Positions 32,691-46,503 are shown, counted from the stretch's first letter. The stretch: 64,000 nt of DNA from Rostratula benghalensis (GCA_013399305.1 VXAI01000015.1:672079-736078); one strand, 5' to 3'. Notes: a model not told the origin generated them from the sequence alone. A program made the numbers and translations.

Positions 32691-35600
32691 ATGGTCTTGC
32701 TTCCCCTCTAGTGATAGCACTTGTCCATCTTGTCAGGTGTAGGAGTAGTCAGCACCCTGGAACAGAGCTGTAGAGTCTGTTAGTCTTGTGAGTAGACAAT
32801 ATTAAGAGGGGGAACATGTATCCCAGGAAGATGTAGGAGACTGAAGGTCCTGTTGCAGCCTCCACCTCAGAGTGAGGGGTACATCTCAGCCAGTCTCATC
32901 TCAGCAGAGTTTTATTGGATGGTTGATAGTACCACGACGTTTCTTTTAGTACCCCCCACTATTAGCTTGAGAGCTCCATGACAGTGTCTGCAATTTGACG
33001 TTGATTTTGTCTTTATAGTCCTGTTTGTTCAGTGCCTCTCACCACTGAAAAATTCTGCATTGTACTGAAAGTTCCACCAAGGAAGTGAATGGGTGAGATA
33101 ATGCTGAGGAGAAAACCTAGCACTCCCTAACGTAAGTAAAGAACTGGCTGTTCTTGTAAGAAGGCGGTGCCTCTAGCTGTGCTGTGGAGGGCAGTCAGGC
33201 ACTGGTGCACTGAACTCCGCTTCAAAGGGAACCCCTTGAGCACATCCCGGGGAGTGGGGCACTGAAGGACACCTCCAATAAAAAATAGCTGGTAAGGTGG
33301 TAAGAATATGAATTCTTACCATGCAGGCATGGAACTGAAGCCAACTTGCCATTACCAGTTTTCATGTATTGCTAGAAAGGTCAGGGTTCCCATAAAGAAA
33401 AAATATGAACCTAATGGAAAAGAGGTAGAGTTGGAATGATTAGCAAGGAAGGAATGAGAGACCTTAATGAATTTTGATATTTTTTTTAAACTAGGAATAT
33501 TGGGATGGTTTTATGTAATTGCTACTCATGACCAATGGCTACTTGTGAGAGCCGTAGCAGTATCTTGGGAAGGTCTTGATCCAGGACTTGCTGATGTCAG
33601 GGAATTTCTAGTGACTCTTGCTGTGACTGAAACTCCACAGCACTAGCTATATGTTTCTATGTAACTACCTGAACAAGAATTTCCCAGGTTGTCTTGATTT
33701 TTGAAGTGTGGTCTTGATCTCTGCCTTCAAAAGAGCTGATAGGGTTTTCACAGGCCTGGGTTATAAATGTTTTAAAGCTTACATGTGTGCAGCTTATGCT
33801 GTCCAGCTTCAGCAGCAATACTGCAGATGTGTTTGAGAGCTGTCTGCAAGCTGTACTGGGTAGGCAGTGAAAACAGAATTATGCTTTAAAGTTTCTCTTG
33901 CTTGATGAAGAACTGTTAGCTGTCCATATGCATCTGCCACGTCTCCTGGATGGATGCTATGGAAACACTAATGCAGTTTGGAAAAGCATTTTTACTTTAT
34001 TTAATAATTCTTTTAGTGCCACTCTGCCAGCATATGAGGCAAAAAAGCAAGAGAAAGTGATAAAATAGTATTTATGTCAAAACATCAGATCTGCTTTTTT
34101 CAGTTTGTCCAGTCTTCTGAGGTGGGACTCTGTCACAATGAATTTTGGTTAGGTAGGTTTTTTTCAGTATGCATGGAGAGAAAAATGTCTGTTACATTTG
34201 TAGAGTATCTGAGACAACAGAAGAAGATGCTTTTCTTTCAAGTGGGCAATTGTCTGCACCAAGCTTATGTTCTGTTACAGCATGGTGTGATCTTAGCGGC
34301 TTGATTGTGACTGACCTGTCATGTTTGTGTTCAACAAACATGCCCTAGCCCTGACCTTGACTACCCCAAATTTATTCAGGCTTGAGCACTGACCTATACA
34401 TAATTTGTTGTGGTCTTACTGTCTGGTGAAACTAAAATAGGTACTAATGTGCTCTAAGCTCTGCTCTGCTTTGTGTTCACTATGTAAACATAATAAAATT
34501 CATACTGCAGATAAAGGGTTACACACAGTGCCTGTCCTCCATTTCAGTACTTGTAGGAAACCTCAGTGTCTCCATTTAAAGCAAGGAAGACAACTTGAAT
34601 ATCTGTTACATAAAAGTGTTCTGAATATATATGTGCAAAGGAAAATCTGAATTTAATTCTTCAACTTAAATCTTCTATTCTGTATGTAGGTGTTTCAGCC
34701 TGGTTTCAGTGTATGTGCAAATATGCACTGATGCAAAGATACAAGCACCCTTATAAAGTTCCACCTGAAGTTTGTAACAAGCTTTTTCTTGTAATTAGAT
34801 CAACAGCTGGTTGAGGAAACATTCTGATGCTAAAACTGTTTTTTCCATTAATGGACACTTGCCATGTAAGGCTGATGCACATTGCAAATAGACTTGTTTA
34901 ATAGTATTTGATAGTTGGTTGTTCTGTGGTTGTGATTTTTTCTTTGTAAGGCAACAAGTCATTTGCAAGATTTTTTTTGAAATGCATGTAAAGAATGAAA
35001 AGTGAAGTTTGAAAGAAAAATCAACCTTAGGTTTATAACAAGCTTTTATCTTATGTAGTGACCTGCATAAATAAATTTGCAGGTGTTCTAATGAGGAAAT
35101 ATGGTGCTCCATTTTTTGAGATGCTGGAGACTCAGGCTTCTAGCTGAATTTTGGGGAGCCCTAGTGCCCTGGAATCCAATATGGTGCATTTCTCCTGAAC
35201 CACACTTTTTCCTTCATATATAAATGTTTATAAATTAGTTTTATATTCATAAACTTTTAAAGGAAAATACTGTAAAAAAGGAAAAAGAAAAAAAGACTAC
35301 AAAACCCCTCAACTGTCTTGCTTGAGGCTTGCCCTTTCACTGATTCCTGCAATTGGTATACTTTCTTCCACTACTACTCTTTTTCTTTCTTAATTCTGTG
35401 TTTCTGTTAACTCATTCAGTTTCCCCTCTAAATAATTAAGTTCACAGTCTCCCTACCTACGGCTGTATTTGGTGTGACTGCTTCTGCTTCTGTGTTGATC
35501 ACTGTTTTTTCTCACTTTTTACTTTTATTTATTTGCTTAGAATTTGAAGGAAGGGCTGCCTTGTCTTACAACACGTGTTTGTATATGTCTTTCAATATTT

Positions 35601-38600
35601 TCATATTACATCCCTCGAGGCCGAGTCTTGACTTAAATTGTCTTTGGTGATAAAACTTCATGCTGTGGCGTGCTGCCCTGTCAGTTGTGCCAACAACTGT
35701 TCATTTGTAGGTTCACGCTCAGAACTGGATCAGAGCACTTTATCTGTGGAGGTTTTTGTTTGTTTTGTTGTATTTTTTTTTCTGAGCCAAAACCAAGCAA
35801 AAATGACAAAACTCTCCAAACCAAAACACAAAACCCCTCTAACCATGGACCCCATCCACCCTCCCCACAAATGTTTTTGTTGGAGCAGCAACTGATTGGT
35901 TGGTGTTGGAGGGGAGACAGTATAATGCCACGAAAGACAATGTATGCTTAAAACTCCAGTCTGTTGGGACTCTGAGGTTGTTAATTCAGACAACAATGGG
36001 AACATTAATGCTGAGAAGTCATATTTAACTTTAGCAATTCCACTTCTTATTAGCCAGTTGCTTTGGGAGTTCAGGAAGAGGTTTGGGGTATCCTTTGCTC
36101 ACAGTACCTCTTCCCTGGCCAGATGCTTTTTTTTTCTGCTGTTGAGGGGGGGTGGGAGGAAAAGGCAGCCTGAGGGCTGATGTTTGAAATAGTCAGTTTT
36201 GTTGAATAAATCTAAGTAGAATGCTAGGATTGGAAATGGGAGCAAAGAGATATTTACAGACAATATTGTTTGCAAGACAGATCAGATAACATCCTAGTTC
36301 ATATGACTGAGTCCCCTTTCAGTTGCCTGTGTAAGTTCTTCATTTTTTTTTAATTATTACATCAGCAAATACACTGACTGTTCATAGCCAGGAGAAACTG
36401 GAAAAGAAGATAGAATTCTTCCTTTTTATGAAGACTTTAAAAAAGTCTCTAGCTTCTGCTAAAAGATTGCTTAGGTCAAAAATCACCTGGAAGGAGGACT
36501 GGATGGATGTCAGGTCAGCATAGCTTTTAGAGGAGAGTGGATCACCTTAATTAGGATTGTATGTGTGAGTGTTCATGGGCTAAGATTTCATATTATCTTT
36601 TATGATGTAATTACTGTAATGAGGTCTCTGCAATATTGTATTATGTATATAGTATAATATGTGAATATTTTCCCTTGGTGACTGTTTCCTGGGGAGGGGA
36701 GTTTTAGAGGTTATTGCTAGGCCTTCTTACACTCGCTTGCTTTGAAATATAAATTGTCATTGTCCTGGCCTTAGTGCAACTAAGACTTGTGTCAAATAGC
36801 ATAGTCTAAAGCAAGGAGGGGGCAAGAGTATTCAGGAGGAAATACAGGTAGCTTACAGTATTGAAACATCTTTACAGTTTCTCTTTTCAATTTTATTTAG
36901 GATGTTTACTTGAATCCTAGATAAGACTTCTCTTTTTACCTGTGAATGCTGGCTCTGCACAGATTTTTTTGAGCTTTTCTGATGTAACCCTGCTGAATTC
37001 CTGCCCGTATAGCAGCCAGGTGCTAGATTCCTGGCCTCCAGCTTCTTTTGCTCTTTCTGTTCCTGTTCAATCCACAAACATGGAAAAAAATGCCCCACCC
37101 TACTGACTCATTGTGCCCAGAGCACTCTCTATATTCCTGAAACAGGATAAATATCTGAGGCAGTTTGAACAACTCGGCAGAGATGGGTCTGGTTGTCTTC
37201 TGTCAAACCTCTCTTTAAAATAGCTGGTTTCTCCTCTTAGGTCGATGAGTCCTGTCTACATGCTCTACCAGACCTCAGCCCAGGGTGATTTCCTTATCTC
37301 GTATTCATTTAAAGGGCTTTTGTAACACATACAACTGTTGTAGAAATCAACTAATATGTGGAATAATCCTTTTAACAGGTTTATTCTGATACTCTATCTG
37401 GTATTTAAGTGGATTTAACTGCATTGTTTAATATATCCTTGAAGGTGGTTCAAAATGAAACCTGCTGCTGTCAAATTCTGTCAGTTCTCTGTGTGCATAC
37501 CAAGTGTATCTGGGAGATGTCAGGCAGTGCTGTAGGCTTGGGGAGGGGTTGCTATTTATAGGGGAAAACTAGAAGTAGCAAACCACTTATGCTGTTTACC
37601 ATTGTGCTGTCTACAGCTTGGTCTCTCAGATAATGCTCAGAAAGTCTAGTTGCTTGGCAAGACTTGGAAGATGTTATTTCCCTGTTACAATGGCAAACCC
37701 ATGTTCCTCTGCCTGTTCTCCACCTTACAGAGTATATGGTCATCTAGTGGCTCACCAGGGGCAGCTGTGCTACTGTATGTATACCTTCAGCTTGTTTTGC
37801 TTTGGGATCAAAGGATTGTGTGAAGGCAAATGTCAATTATTAATTCTTGGTTTTAAAAATACACAAAGTGACACACTTTTTCCCTTTGATTGAAGTAAAC
37901 AGGAGTCTACTTCTTCCTGTCAGCATACTGTGCAGCCCTGTTGTAATGTCTCAGGTTTTGAGTTCCTGCAAACAAGTGCATCCTGCAAATGGCTGTATTT
38001 GGCAGTGAAGTAGTCAGCAAAATGCCTGGAAAAGAACGTTGCAACCTTGAGCACAGTCCTTTGGAATGTGGCAGGTTCCTGATAAAGCAAAAATTGGGTG
38101 GGTGAATGTTTTTCAGAGAAGGAAGCCTGTAGAAAGGAATAGTGTTTAAGATGCTTGGAGACCTGTCTTTAAAAAATCTTGGGTTTTAAGTATGTTGAAA
38201 TATAGTTTTAATTATATTAAAGTCTGTGTGAAACTTGTGAGTAGGGTCAGTTACTTTTAAAGGGATAACATAATTTTAACCAGTTGTCTTAAAAATATGT
38301 AGAAGGATCATATATATGTCTAGGGAGTGAGGAGGACAAAACTGTCAAGGATTTTCTGCACAAAAGAGGAAGGACACACACTGTTAAAACTGGATTTTAA
38401 TTTCCAAATCTTTTCTTGCACTATTGTAATGGTATGGCCTTATCTGTGCTTGGGATCTGCAGGTGTTTCAGAAACATGGATAAATTTAACTATCAATTGC
38501 CTGTTCATCCAGAGAGACTGAGGCTCTGATAATCCGAAAGTGTTCAAGGGCTTCTACAGGTGATAGCTCTGGGATCTCAACTCCAAACTTTTGTTCTTAA

Positions 38601-39391
38601 TTGTAGAACTTAACCTCTAAGGCAGTCTCTACCACATAGATCTTATTTGTGAAGTGAGATGGTAACATCAATGCTAAAAAAGCATTATCCTGGCTCGTCT
38701 CAGTCTGCAGTGGTTAGATAAATATGTTTTAACCTTTGTTGTTTTCACTAGTTCTGCTCAAGCTCTGCAGTGGGTAAGGCCTAAAGGGAAAAGCTAGTTA
38801 AATCCACATAACCATCTTGTCTTTCCTTTATTACTGCCTTTTTGTTGGCTTATTCCACAGTTACTTGAATGATGAAGAACCATACTGGTGACCACAGCTT
38901 CTTTTATGTAACCAACAAACCAGCTATTTTTTAATTACTGATGCATGTAACTGGACTGAAGCTATAGTTTGTCTCATCACTAGACTCCTTACTGGGAACC
39001 TCTTTTGTTTTTCTCTCCAAATGTTTCTACGGCACCTAGCACAGTGTAGAATCCAGGGGTTTGACTTTTGTTCACTAATTATAGTGCAAGCAGCACTTCT
39101 TTTGCACATAGTAGTTGTTAATTGAGTGAAACTTAGCGATAAAGAAGTGATATGGCAGGAGAATATTTCAGGGAAGTCCAGTCTGTTCTCCCCCCTGAGT
39201 CTACTTAAGAAATCAAACCAGCCCCTAGCTGGCAACAATAAAGGAGGCAGGAATTTACAAAAAAAATTCCAGTTTTCCTGTGCTACAAGATTGACTTCTA
39301 GACTAACCAGCTTTTCTTATTTACATTTCTCCAAAGCATATCTGTATGTCTGTATGCTGAGGTTTTTCTTTTTTTTTTTTTTTGGGGGGGG
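32691..39391 (+). other. BCR: BCR intron 1, second part
   Basis: About 6.7 kb of non-coding sequence runs up to the assembly gap. It holds AT-rich stretches (35200-35310, 36590-36670). No repeat family, RNA gene or exon was recognised. Confidence 0.75.
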
Positions 39392-39428
39392 NNNNNNNNN
39401 NNNNNNNNNNNNNNNNNNNNNNNNNNNN
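39369..39428. other. Assembly gap at a T15-G8 homopolymer junction
   Basis: Positions 39392-39428 are 37 N. They are preceded by 15 T and at least 8 G, and followed by TGTTTCATTTGGG. The missing sequence is probably a G-rich homopolymer tract. The true length is unknown. Confidence 0.98.
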
Positions 39429-42122
39429 TGTTTCATTTGGGTTTTTGGTGGATTTTTTTGTGTGTGCTTTTTGTTTTTTAACTGCTTGGAAGCGTGCATT
39501 TACAGTAAAGGTCACTTGTGTTTTAGATTGATTTATTAACTAGTAAGTTCCTGCCAGAACAGTACTCCCCTTAAATTTTAAAGCCTTCCAGGTAGGTCTC
39601 ATTACCATTCTCTTGCAAGATCAGTGAGAGAAACTGGTGTACTTACTCAGCAAAGGAATGCATTAGTATTGTGACTGTGGCATGTGAGCAAAGCCTACAA
39701 ACCTTAAGTGTCTTCCCAGCAGCAGATTTGCCCAGGTCTTTGCTGTCCAATGGTCTATTTATACTCCTTATACTTGGTTGTGTTTTCCCCCCATTGTTAT
39801 TGCTTCCAAAGCTTCTTTACTAGGCCATTTGCTTTTCTGCCTCTTGAAGAGCACTTGAAAATCTTAAGTTGCTAATGCTCTGAATCAGTAGCTCCCTAAA
39901 CTGGTTTTTGGAGAGTTGCTTTGCACTAGTGTCAAGAAATAAGGTGGTACTGTTCAAAGGGAAAAGAAATACCTAGTCCTCAGAGAACGTATTGTCTGAG
40001 TGGAACAGTACCTACACAGCTCTCTTGACTTTCTTGTGAATAATCCTACAGTGTTAAGCCTTCCTGTGTGCACACCACCTGTTACTCATCGTAGTAATCC
40101 TCAGAGTGTGTTCTGATGCACAGGCATCACTGTGGTAGACAACAGTTTGTGAGAGAGGACTAGACTCCTATATAGAGGTAGTGTTGGTAGCATTCCTGCC
40201 CTTCCAAATGCAATGGAAAGGGAGAACTTGATTTCTGCATTGGGAAATTGCTTTTATCTTCAGGGTTAATTCTCCATTTTGCCCAGCTGTGCAATCTGAG
40301 CTGTCAGATAGCAAGCCTAGTCTATCTCCTGATTCTTTGCTGCAATTTCAGTTGCTTTTGTCTTGACCACTGAGATTACTTCTGCCCTGCACCTGGGAGC
40401 AGAAGTGTAGCTTCCTTAGAAGTGGCTGCGGTCATCTCAGATGCTGACTTCCCTCCTTGTTGACAGAGTTCTTGATTGTGATGTTTTTCTCCCTTCTCGG
40501 TGTCCTTTACCATTCCAGTCTTTCCTCATTTCCTGTCTGTACATGCCATCCACGGCTCAGTTTCACATGTGATTAGTTTCCTCTTTGGTGTTGATCTCTC
40601 TATCCTGAGCCTAATTAAACTCTAATTGCTTTCTGATGCCTGGGTAAGAATCCTTCCTGTATATGATTTGTTGCTGCGGGAACCCACACTTGCTCGTTAG
40701 ACTAGCTTAGCCATACACTTGAGCCATACCCTCAGCAGTCTTCAAAAACCAAATGCTTTTTATTTCTGAGTCTTTGTGTCCCTGTCTCAACATTTTGCTT
40801 TTCAGTTTTTCCTCTTCCTCCATCACTTTGCCACATCTGCTGCTATTACAACGCATTGTCACCTTTGGGGCAGCTCTGCAATATGACCAGGAGGGAGGAG
40901 GGAGGAAGGTCGGAACTGTGCAGCAGCCTTGAGGAAGCTGTGCTTCCTGTGAATAGGAGCCTGTGGACTGTTGGAGGGGGCTACTGGACTTGGTGGGGGA
41001 TGCTGCTAGCTCCACTTCTGCTAAAATGGTTACCAATTATCCTTCATAGATAGTACATGTGCTTGGGAGTCTCAAGTGACTGATGGGAGTTCGGCTACAG
41101 TAAAGAAGAATGTATGAAGGGAGGGCAAATAGCTTGAGATACCTGAAAGGGGGTTAAATGAGTAGAACTGCCCTTTACTCAAAGTGAGTTGTTCTCTTGC
41201 CCCTGTTATCTTTGATACCCCATGTGTTTATTGCCCCCAGGCGTCTCTGTCCTTCTATAAGCTGCACAAGAGCTGCAGCTCTGTGGAGTAGCTGTATAGT
41301 TGTAGCAACTACTGCATTTGAGTTAGTGAGTACAACTTTTCTCAAGAAAGCTTAAGGAAAGGGCAGTAGTTCTGTGGGTTGCATCCTTCTAAATTACTGC
41401 TAGGACTTCCTCCCCCTGCTTTTTTTTTTTTTCTGACAGAATTTTTTTGAAAATTGGGCATTCAGTTCTGAGGTGGTGGGGACACAGCATCTGCAAATCA
41501 ATAGTGTAACAAGAAGGAATATCTGGGTTGAATTGCTCTGCTTTTGTCTCTATAAACTGCTGTGGCACCATTTCTAGATAAAAGATACGGGCAGAGGTTT
41601 TCCAGAACAAGTGATTCAAAATGGACCAGCCAAAAGGGAGGGTAAGTAGCTGTCACAAACCAGGATGAACAGGTTGCCTGTCTGATCCATCCTGAAATGT
41701 GTGACGTGTCAAAGCTGTCAGAATCTGGATCTATGCTGGAGGGTAAACCATATTTACATAGCATATTGGAGGGTGTGTGAGAGAGAGGTGAGGTTGAGGG
41801 GGGTGGGAAGAGGTGACATTTACTCCCTTGCTTGCTGAACCATAAAGGTTTGCTTTGTGTTGGTCTGCTCCCCTGCTTCCCTTAGTTTAATGGCTGTGAT
41901 GAATGACTAATGGAGTCAGAGCAGTGAAAACAGGAAACATAATCCCTCAAAAATAATCTGTGGGAAAGGGAGCAAAGAAAGTGTAAATGACAGAAACCCT
42001 GCTTTAATGGGGCAGCCCCACAAAGCAGCTAGTGGCTTGTCAAGGAGAAGGAGCTGCTATTCTCTGAGGTTACCAGGGAATCATCTTGAATTCCTGGTAG
42101 AGAGAGGAAGGCCTAAAAGTAA
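39429..42122 (+). other. BCR: BCR intron 1, third part
   Basis: This 2.7 kb between the gap and a CR1 fragment is non-coding. It contains an imperfect hairpin at 42061-42105 just before the CR1. Nothing else was recognised. Confidence 0.75.
42061..42105. repeat. Imperfect inverted repeat (hairpin)
   Basis: TACCAGGGAAT (42071-42081) pairs with ATTCCTGGTA (42090-42099) across an 8-nt loop with one bulged G. Outer TCTCT and AGAGA extend the stem after an internal bulge. Confidence 0.6.
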
Positions 42123-42302
42123 CATAGAATCATAGAATGGTTTGGATTGGAAGGGACCTTAAAGATCACAGAGTTCCAAACCCCTGCCATGGGCAGGGAC
42201 ACCTCCCACTAGACCAGGTCGCTCAAAGCCCCATCCAGCCTGGCCTTGAACACCTCCAGGATGGGGTATCCCCAGCTTCTCTGGGCAACCTGTTCTGTTC
42301 AG
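42123..42302 (-). mobile_element. CR1 3-prime fragment, inverted
   Basis: The fragment opens with two CATAGAAT units (42123-42138), the inverted CR1 terminal repeat. GGTTTGGATTGGAAGGGACC, CCATGGGCAGGGACACCTCC, CACTAGACCAGGTCGCTCAA, CCATCCAGCCTGGCCTTGAA and CTGGGCAACCTG follow. It is better preserved than the fragment at 32.5 kb, so it is probably younger or from another subfamily. The right edge is approximate. Confidence 0.95.
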
Positions 42303-43340
42303 GGAGCTGTAGTCTGCTGTGTTGTTTTTGTTCTTTGGTTTGGTTTCTTTTTTAAAAGAAGCCTTGGAACTATTTGTCTTGCTCTTGTCACACTACAGTG
42401 TGAAGTTTGGGTGGGATGTCATTTATATTCACGTATTGTTTATAGGTTGCTGAGGCCCTCACTTTTCTCTGGCTGTGAGAAGGGAGCATTGCTTCTCTAT
42501 CGGCTTTCAGTCATTTGGGAGCAGAAGAGGTAGAGGTGAGATGACAGCATTAGCTGTGTCTGCATAGGGAGAGAGACATTGGGGGCTGCTCTGCAGGAGC
42601 TGTTTTGCTTCAGGTTACTGTCTTCACTTTGCTACCTCTAGGCCCTACTCATTGATTTGCTAAGTAAAAGAGGATGGGAGATTCACATTTTTCTTTTGCA
42701 CACCAGCGGAGTTACTGTTTGTGGGGGAGTGGACAGAAGGAGTTATGATGGACACATCAAACGCCTCGCTGTTGGATGTTTTAGGAGGCATTGCATTGCT
42801 GGTTGGCAAGGTTAAAGGCTCAAGCTTGCCACAAAACTAGATGAGTAGCTGTTGTAGCAGTGAAGCCTGCTTACCTGGAACCTGGTAAACAAGGTTCTTC
42901 TAAAGCATGCTCCAGTCCAGCCTTCCTCAACTCCTGTCTGCTGATCATCTTACAGGGGACAGTGACAATTTGTCTTCTGACTGCACAGGGTCCTGTTGTA
43001 CAGTAAAACAAGAAACCTTGAATCGAATGGGATCCCTTTATGGCAGGTATGGTGGAAGGAAGTGGGACCGTTTAGAGGGAATGTGCTTTGCCTCTTTGCA
43101 CTTCTGTCATCTTCTCCTGGAAGATTAAGATGATGATTTCCTTTGTAAATTGGTTTGAACTTAATGCAAAGGGAGACCAAATCCATGCCAGAACTGCCCG
43201 TGGGTGTGTCTGAACTCCGCCCCATGGCAGCTCTTCATTAGGAACAGCCAACAGCACTACAGAGCCCTGGCTGCATTGGCTTGCTCCGCTTAACTTTGGT
43301 TTGGATGGCTTTCCTGAAGGTACTGGGCATGATTGCACTC

Positions 43341-43373
43341 TTTTTTTTTTTTTTTTCTTTTTTTTTTCCCCCC
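43341..43373. repeat. Poly-pyrimidine homopolymer tract (T16-C-T10-C6)
   Basis: Sixteen T, one C, ten T, then six C. This is one of a set of T-run to C/G-run junctions in this intron. Confidence 0.95.
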
Positions 43374-44968
43374 TTTAAATTTGTATGGATAAGAGAGCCC
43401 CAGCAGCTGTAAAATATCTCCTCTATAATAGCTAGAGGGTGAAAATAAGTTATAAGGAATAATACTTTGAGCCTTTTTTTTTTTTCTGAAGTGGAGCCTG
43501 TGTTAATGTAAGAAGTCTCATGCCTGTGTGTGTGAGCTGCTCAGTGAGGTTTGGTGGTTGGTAGTTGCGTGGAAGGTGGCAGTGACTTGGATGCTGCAGA
43601 GCAATACAAGAAGGGTAGGTGAAAAATTGAATGCTTTGCCTGTTTATCTCCTGTTTTCTTATGACTTCTATTGGTGGTGTATGGATCTATACTAGGGTCT
43701 ATTTAACTGTAATGAAGTCAGTGTTAGAGAAGTTTGCCTGTCTCGAGTTTTAGGGAGTTTCATTATACTTCAGCCACTACTTACTGTATGGTTGCAAGAG
43801 TTTGAGAAATGCCGTTTAGGTGGCTCTTGCCCTCTGGCCTCTATGCAGTTCTGTTTCCATTCTTGACTTCCTCAGAGTACTGCTGCTTATGCCTTTGCCC
43901 CATCTAACCCCTGTTAATCCAAGAGTTTAGTGCTCAGAACTCTGCTGCCTATTAAGTTTGCAAGGGGACATGCAGAAAACAGCTGGCAGGCCAGCTGACA
44001 GCATTAAAAACCAGAAGGTGCTGTCGAAGCTGAGCTGGTGTTAATTAACTGACTTGTGCTTTGGAGTGTAACTCTGTACTTAGCTTGAAATTTGTAGGCT
44101 GGGCCAATGCCTGAGAGGAGTGCAGTATGTCTATGTTTGAGTTTCACTGCTTTCTTGAGTTTTAGAGGGATAGAAGTTGTTTAGTTAGAGGAACATTGAG
44201 AACTAGGGGAAGGTGCAAAAAAATTTCAAAAAGGGAACACGCGTTTAGTGTGTTGCCACTAAATGTGGTAAAGGTTATCTAAAGGAGTCACACTGATTCT
44301 TCTGCTGTCCCTCCCATTGTTACTGTACTGCTTTTACTTACCATTTTCCTTTGCGTTTTAAGGACTGAACTTGGAGGACTTGGCTCTATGGAAAACTAAA
44401 TTTTCCTGCTGCTTGGATTCACTTGCTGCTGCAACCACCCTCCTTACTTGCTGTGTTTGGTTCCAGCTGGGGTCCACTGAGAGCTTTCACCTCTTCAGCT
44501 GCTGCTCTCCTTCTGTGACTTTTACTTGCCACTTGTTCTGATCCACCTGTTCCCTGTGGTATGGCAGCTCGTTGCACACCCCACTATGGTATCTGCGTGC
44601 TGTGGGGCAGGACTGAGATCCCCCAGCAGCGCATCAGTGCTCACAGAGTGCTCCTGGCACTTCTGGTTTGTTCCAGTCATTAGATCTTACTAAAGGCTGG
44701 CTGATGGAAGGTGTGGGTCACTGTGCCTGATTAAGATGCTTTGTCAGACAGGCTTTTCTCCTCTCAGCCCAGAAAGGCTGCAGGCAGGAGAGGTTGTACT
44801 GTGCTTCACTTTTTCTTTTTTAAATTCTCCAGCCTTAGCTGGGCTTGGAATTTCCCCAACATTAAAAATTAGCCCTCAGAATAAATGCAAGCTGAAAGGA
44901 AGGAAGGGCCATCAATACATGGGCATCTGTGTGCTTGTTCCGTTGTCTCCCTCTATTTTCTTGAGTCC

Positions 44969-45000
44969 TTTTTTTTTTTTTTTTCCCCCCCCCCCCCCCC
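44969..45000. repeat. T16-C16 homopolymer junction
   Basis: Sixteen T are followed directly by sixteen C. Confidence 0.95.
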
Positions 45001-45828
45001 ACTTGCTGATGCTCTCCCCTGAGTGTATTTGGGAGAACACCCTCCTCCCAGCCCCCACACCTCTCCCCTGCAGCTGCCAAATGAGAGAGGCACAAAAGAT
45101 GTCTGTCTCCCTGCATTGTGGGCACAGCTGACGGCTCAGCAGTGCTTTAGAAACTTATGCTCTGCTACAGGTGCTGGGGAGGGGTGTTGGGTGGAATGAA
45201 CACTGTTACGCTGTTTCCTTGGGGTCTGGAGGAAATTCCTGAATTTTTATCTGCTGCAGTGAGGAGCAACAGGAAGGATTCCTCCTGCCCCATACACACT
45301 GCAGAACTTTTGGGTCTCCAGTCCTTTTGTGCCCAGTGTAGCAAGATGGGATTTCCTCTGCCAGCTACACAGACCTGGTTGTGAATGAACCATAGATTGA
45401 TTTTTAGAGTACAAATGGCTTTGTCAAGGTTCTTGTGCATGTCTGGAACAAGAGATCTCTTTAAGGAGAGGATTTTGGGGTCTGGTTTACTTTTCAAATT
45501 TCTGTTCATTGTCACAGTGATACTCAGTGACTTGTAAATATTCATCACTTTCAAAGGGATTAGTGAGGGTAGTTCTGAGCCCTTCTTAAGAAACCTACCC
45601 TAGAAATATGCATATTTTTAATGACACATCCTGAACAACACTGTGAAGTTTTCTACACAAGAAAGTAAATTTCTTCCTGGACAGAAAATATCTTGGAGGC
45701 TGCAAGTTGAGCAGTGGCTTGGATCAGTTTGGAATCTGTTGTAAATAAAGAGTACAGGCAAACTTTGTTCTTCTATATTTGTTTAGATAGGGATGGCTGG
45801 AAATTGGTGAGAAGAAGTAGGGAGGATT

Positions 45829-46302
45829 ATGGAAGACAGAATACTATTTTTGATTCTGATAGGGATGCAAAGAAGTTCTTTGTGGAAAGGCTGGGGTCAC
45901 AGACCAGTCATCTTTGACAACAGAAAGACTTTCTGCCTACAGTCCCTGTCTTTAGGTACTGCAGAGACTGTGCTACCTCCAGTTATGAAGGAGTGCAGCA
46001 AGCATAGCTTAAAGTGTGACAAAGAATTTTCAGCTTGTATTTTAACAAAAAGAAAACTGTATAGTTTGTATTTACAAAGCTTTCAAAAATTGCTGTTTGA
46101 ACAGTTCATTGAAAGCTCTGAAGTTGAAACAAAACTAACAATTTCTTTTATTGTGTTTGGTTTTGCTGATAAGCTTCATATGTCACCTACCAAGAAATCA
46201 CTACTCAAGAGGAACGGAATGATGGCTGGCTGTCCTCAGGTGCACAGTCAGTTTGTAAACTTAGGCACATCTGAAGTCAGTGCTACTCAAGATGACACTT
46301 AG
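45829..46302 (+). other. Unrecognised 157-codon ORF in BCR intron 1
   Basis: ATG at 45829 to TAG at 46300-46302. The product is basic and Ser/Lys/Leu-rich, with no signal peptide, transmembrane segment, repeat or motif that I recognise. No promoter, CpG enrichment or strong start context (T at -3) supports it. Chance is the likeliest origin in 42 kb of intron, though a lineage-specific transcript cannot be excluded. Confidence 0.12.
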
Positions 46303-46476
46303 TATTTGCTATCACCATTTTCTGATTTTCATTTAGTTTTGTTTCTGTCTCATGACAAAACATAAGGTGGTTCTTGCATTGGCTTGTTTCTTTCCTTCAG
46401 TTTAGTGGTAACCACACCCTGGCTTTACATTCCTCATTCTTTAACTGCTGAAATACTGGCCAGAAAGTGCCAATAC

Positions 46477-46503
46477 TTTTTTTTTTTCGGGGGGGGGGGG
46501 GGG
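46477..46503. repeat. T11-C-G15 homopolymer junction
   Basis: Eleven T, one C, then fifteen G. It has the same architecture as the sequence leading into the assembly gap at 39.4 kb. Confidence 0.95.

Noticed and set aside
39317..39539. Open frames running through the N gap
   Set aside because: They contain unknown bases and homopolymer translation and are not interpretable.
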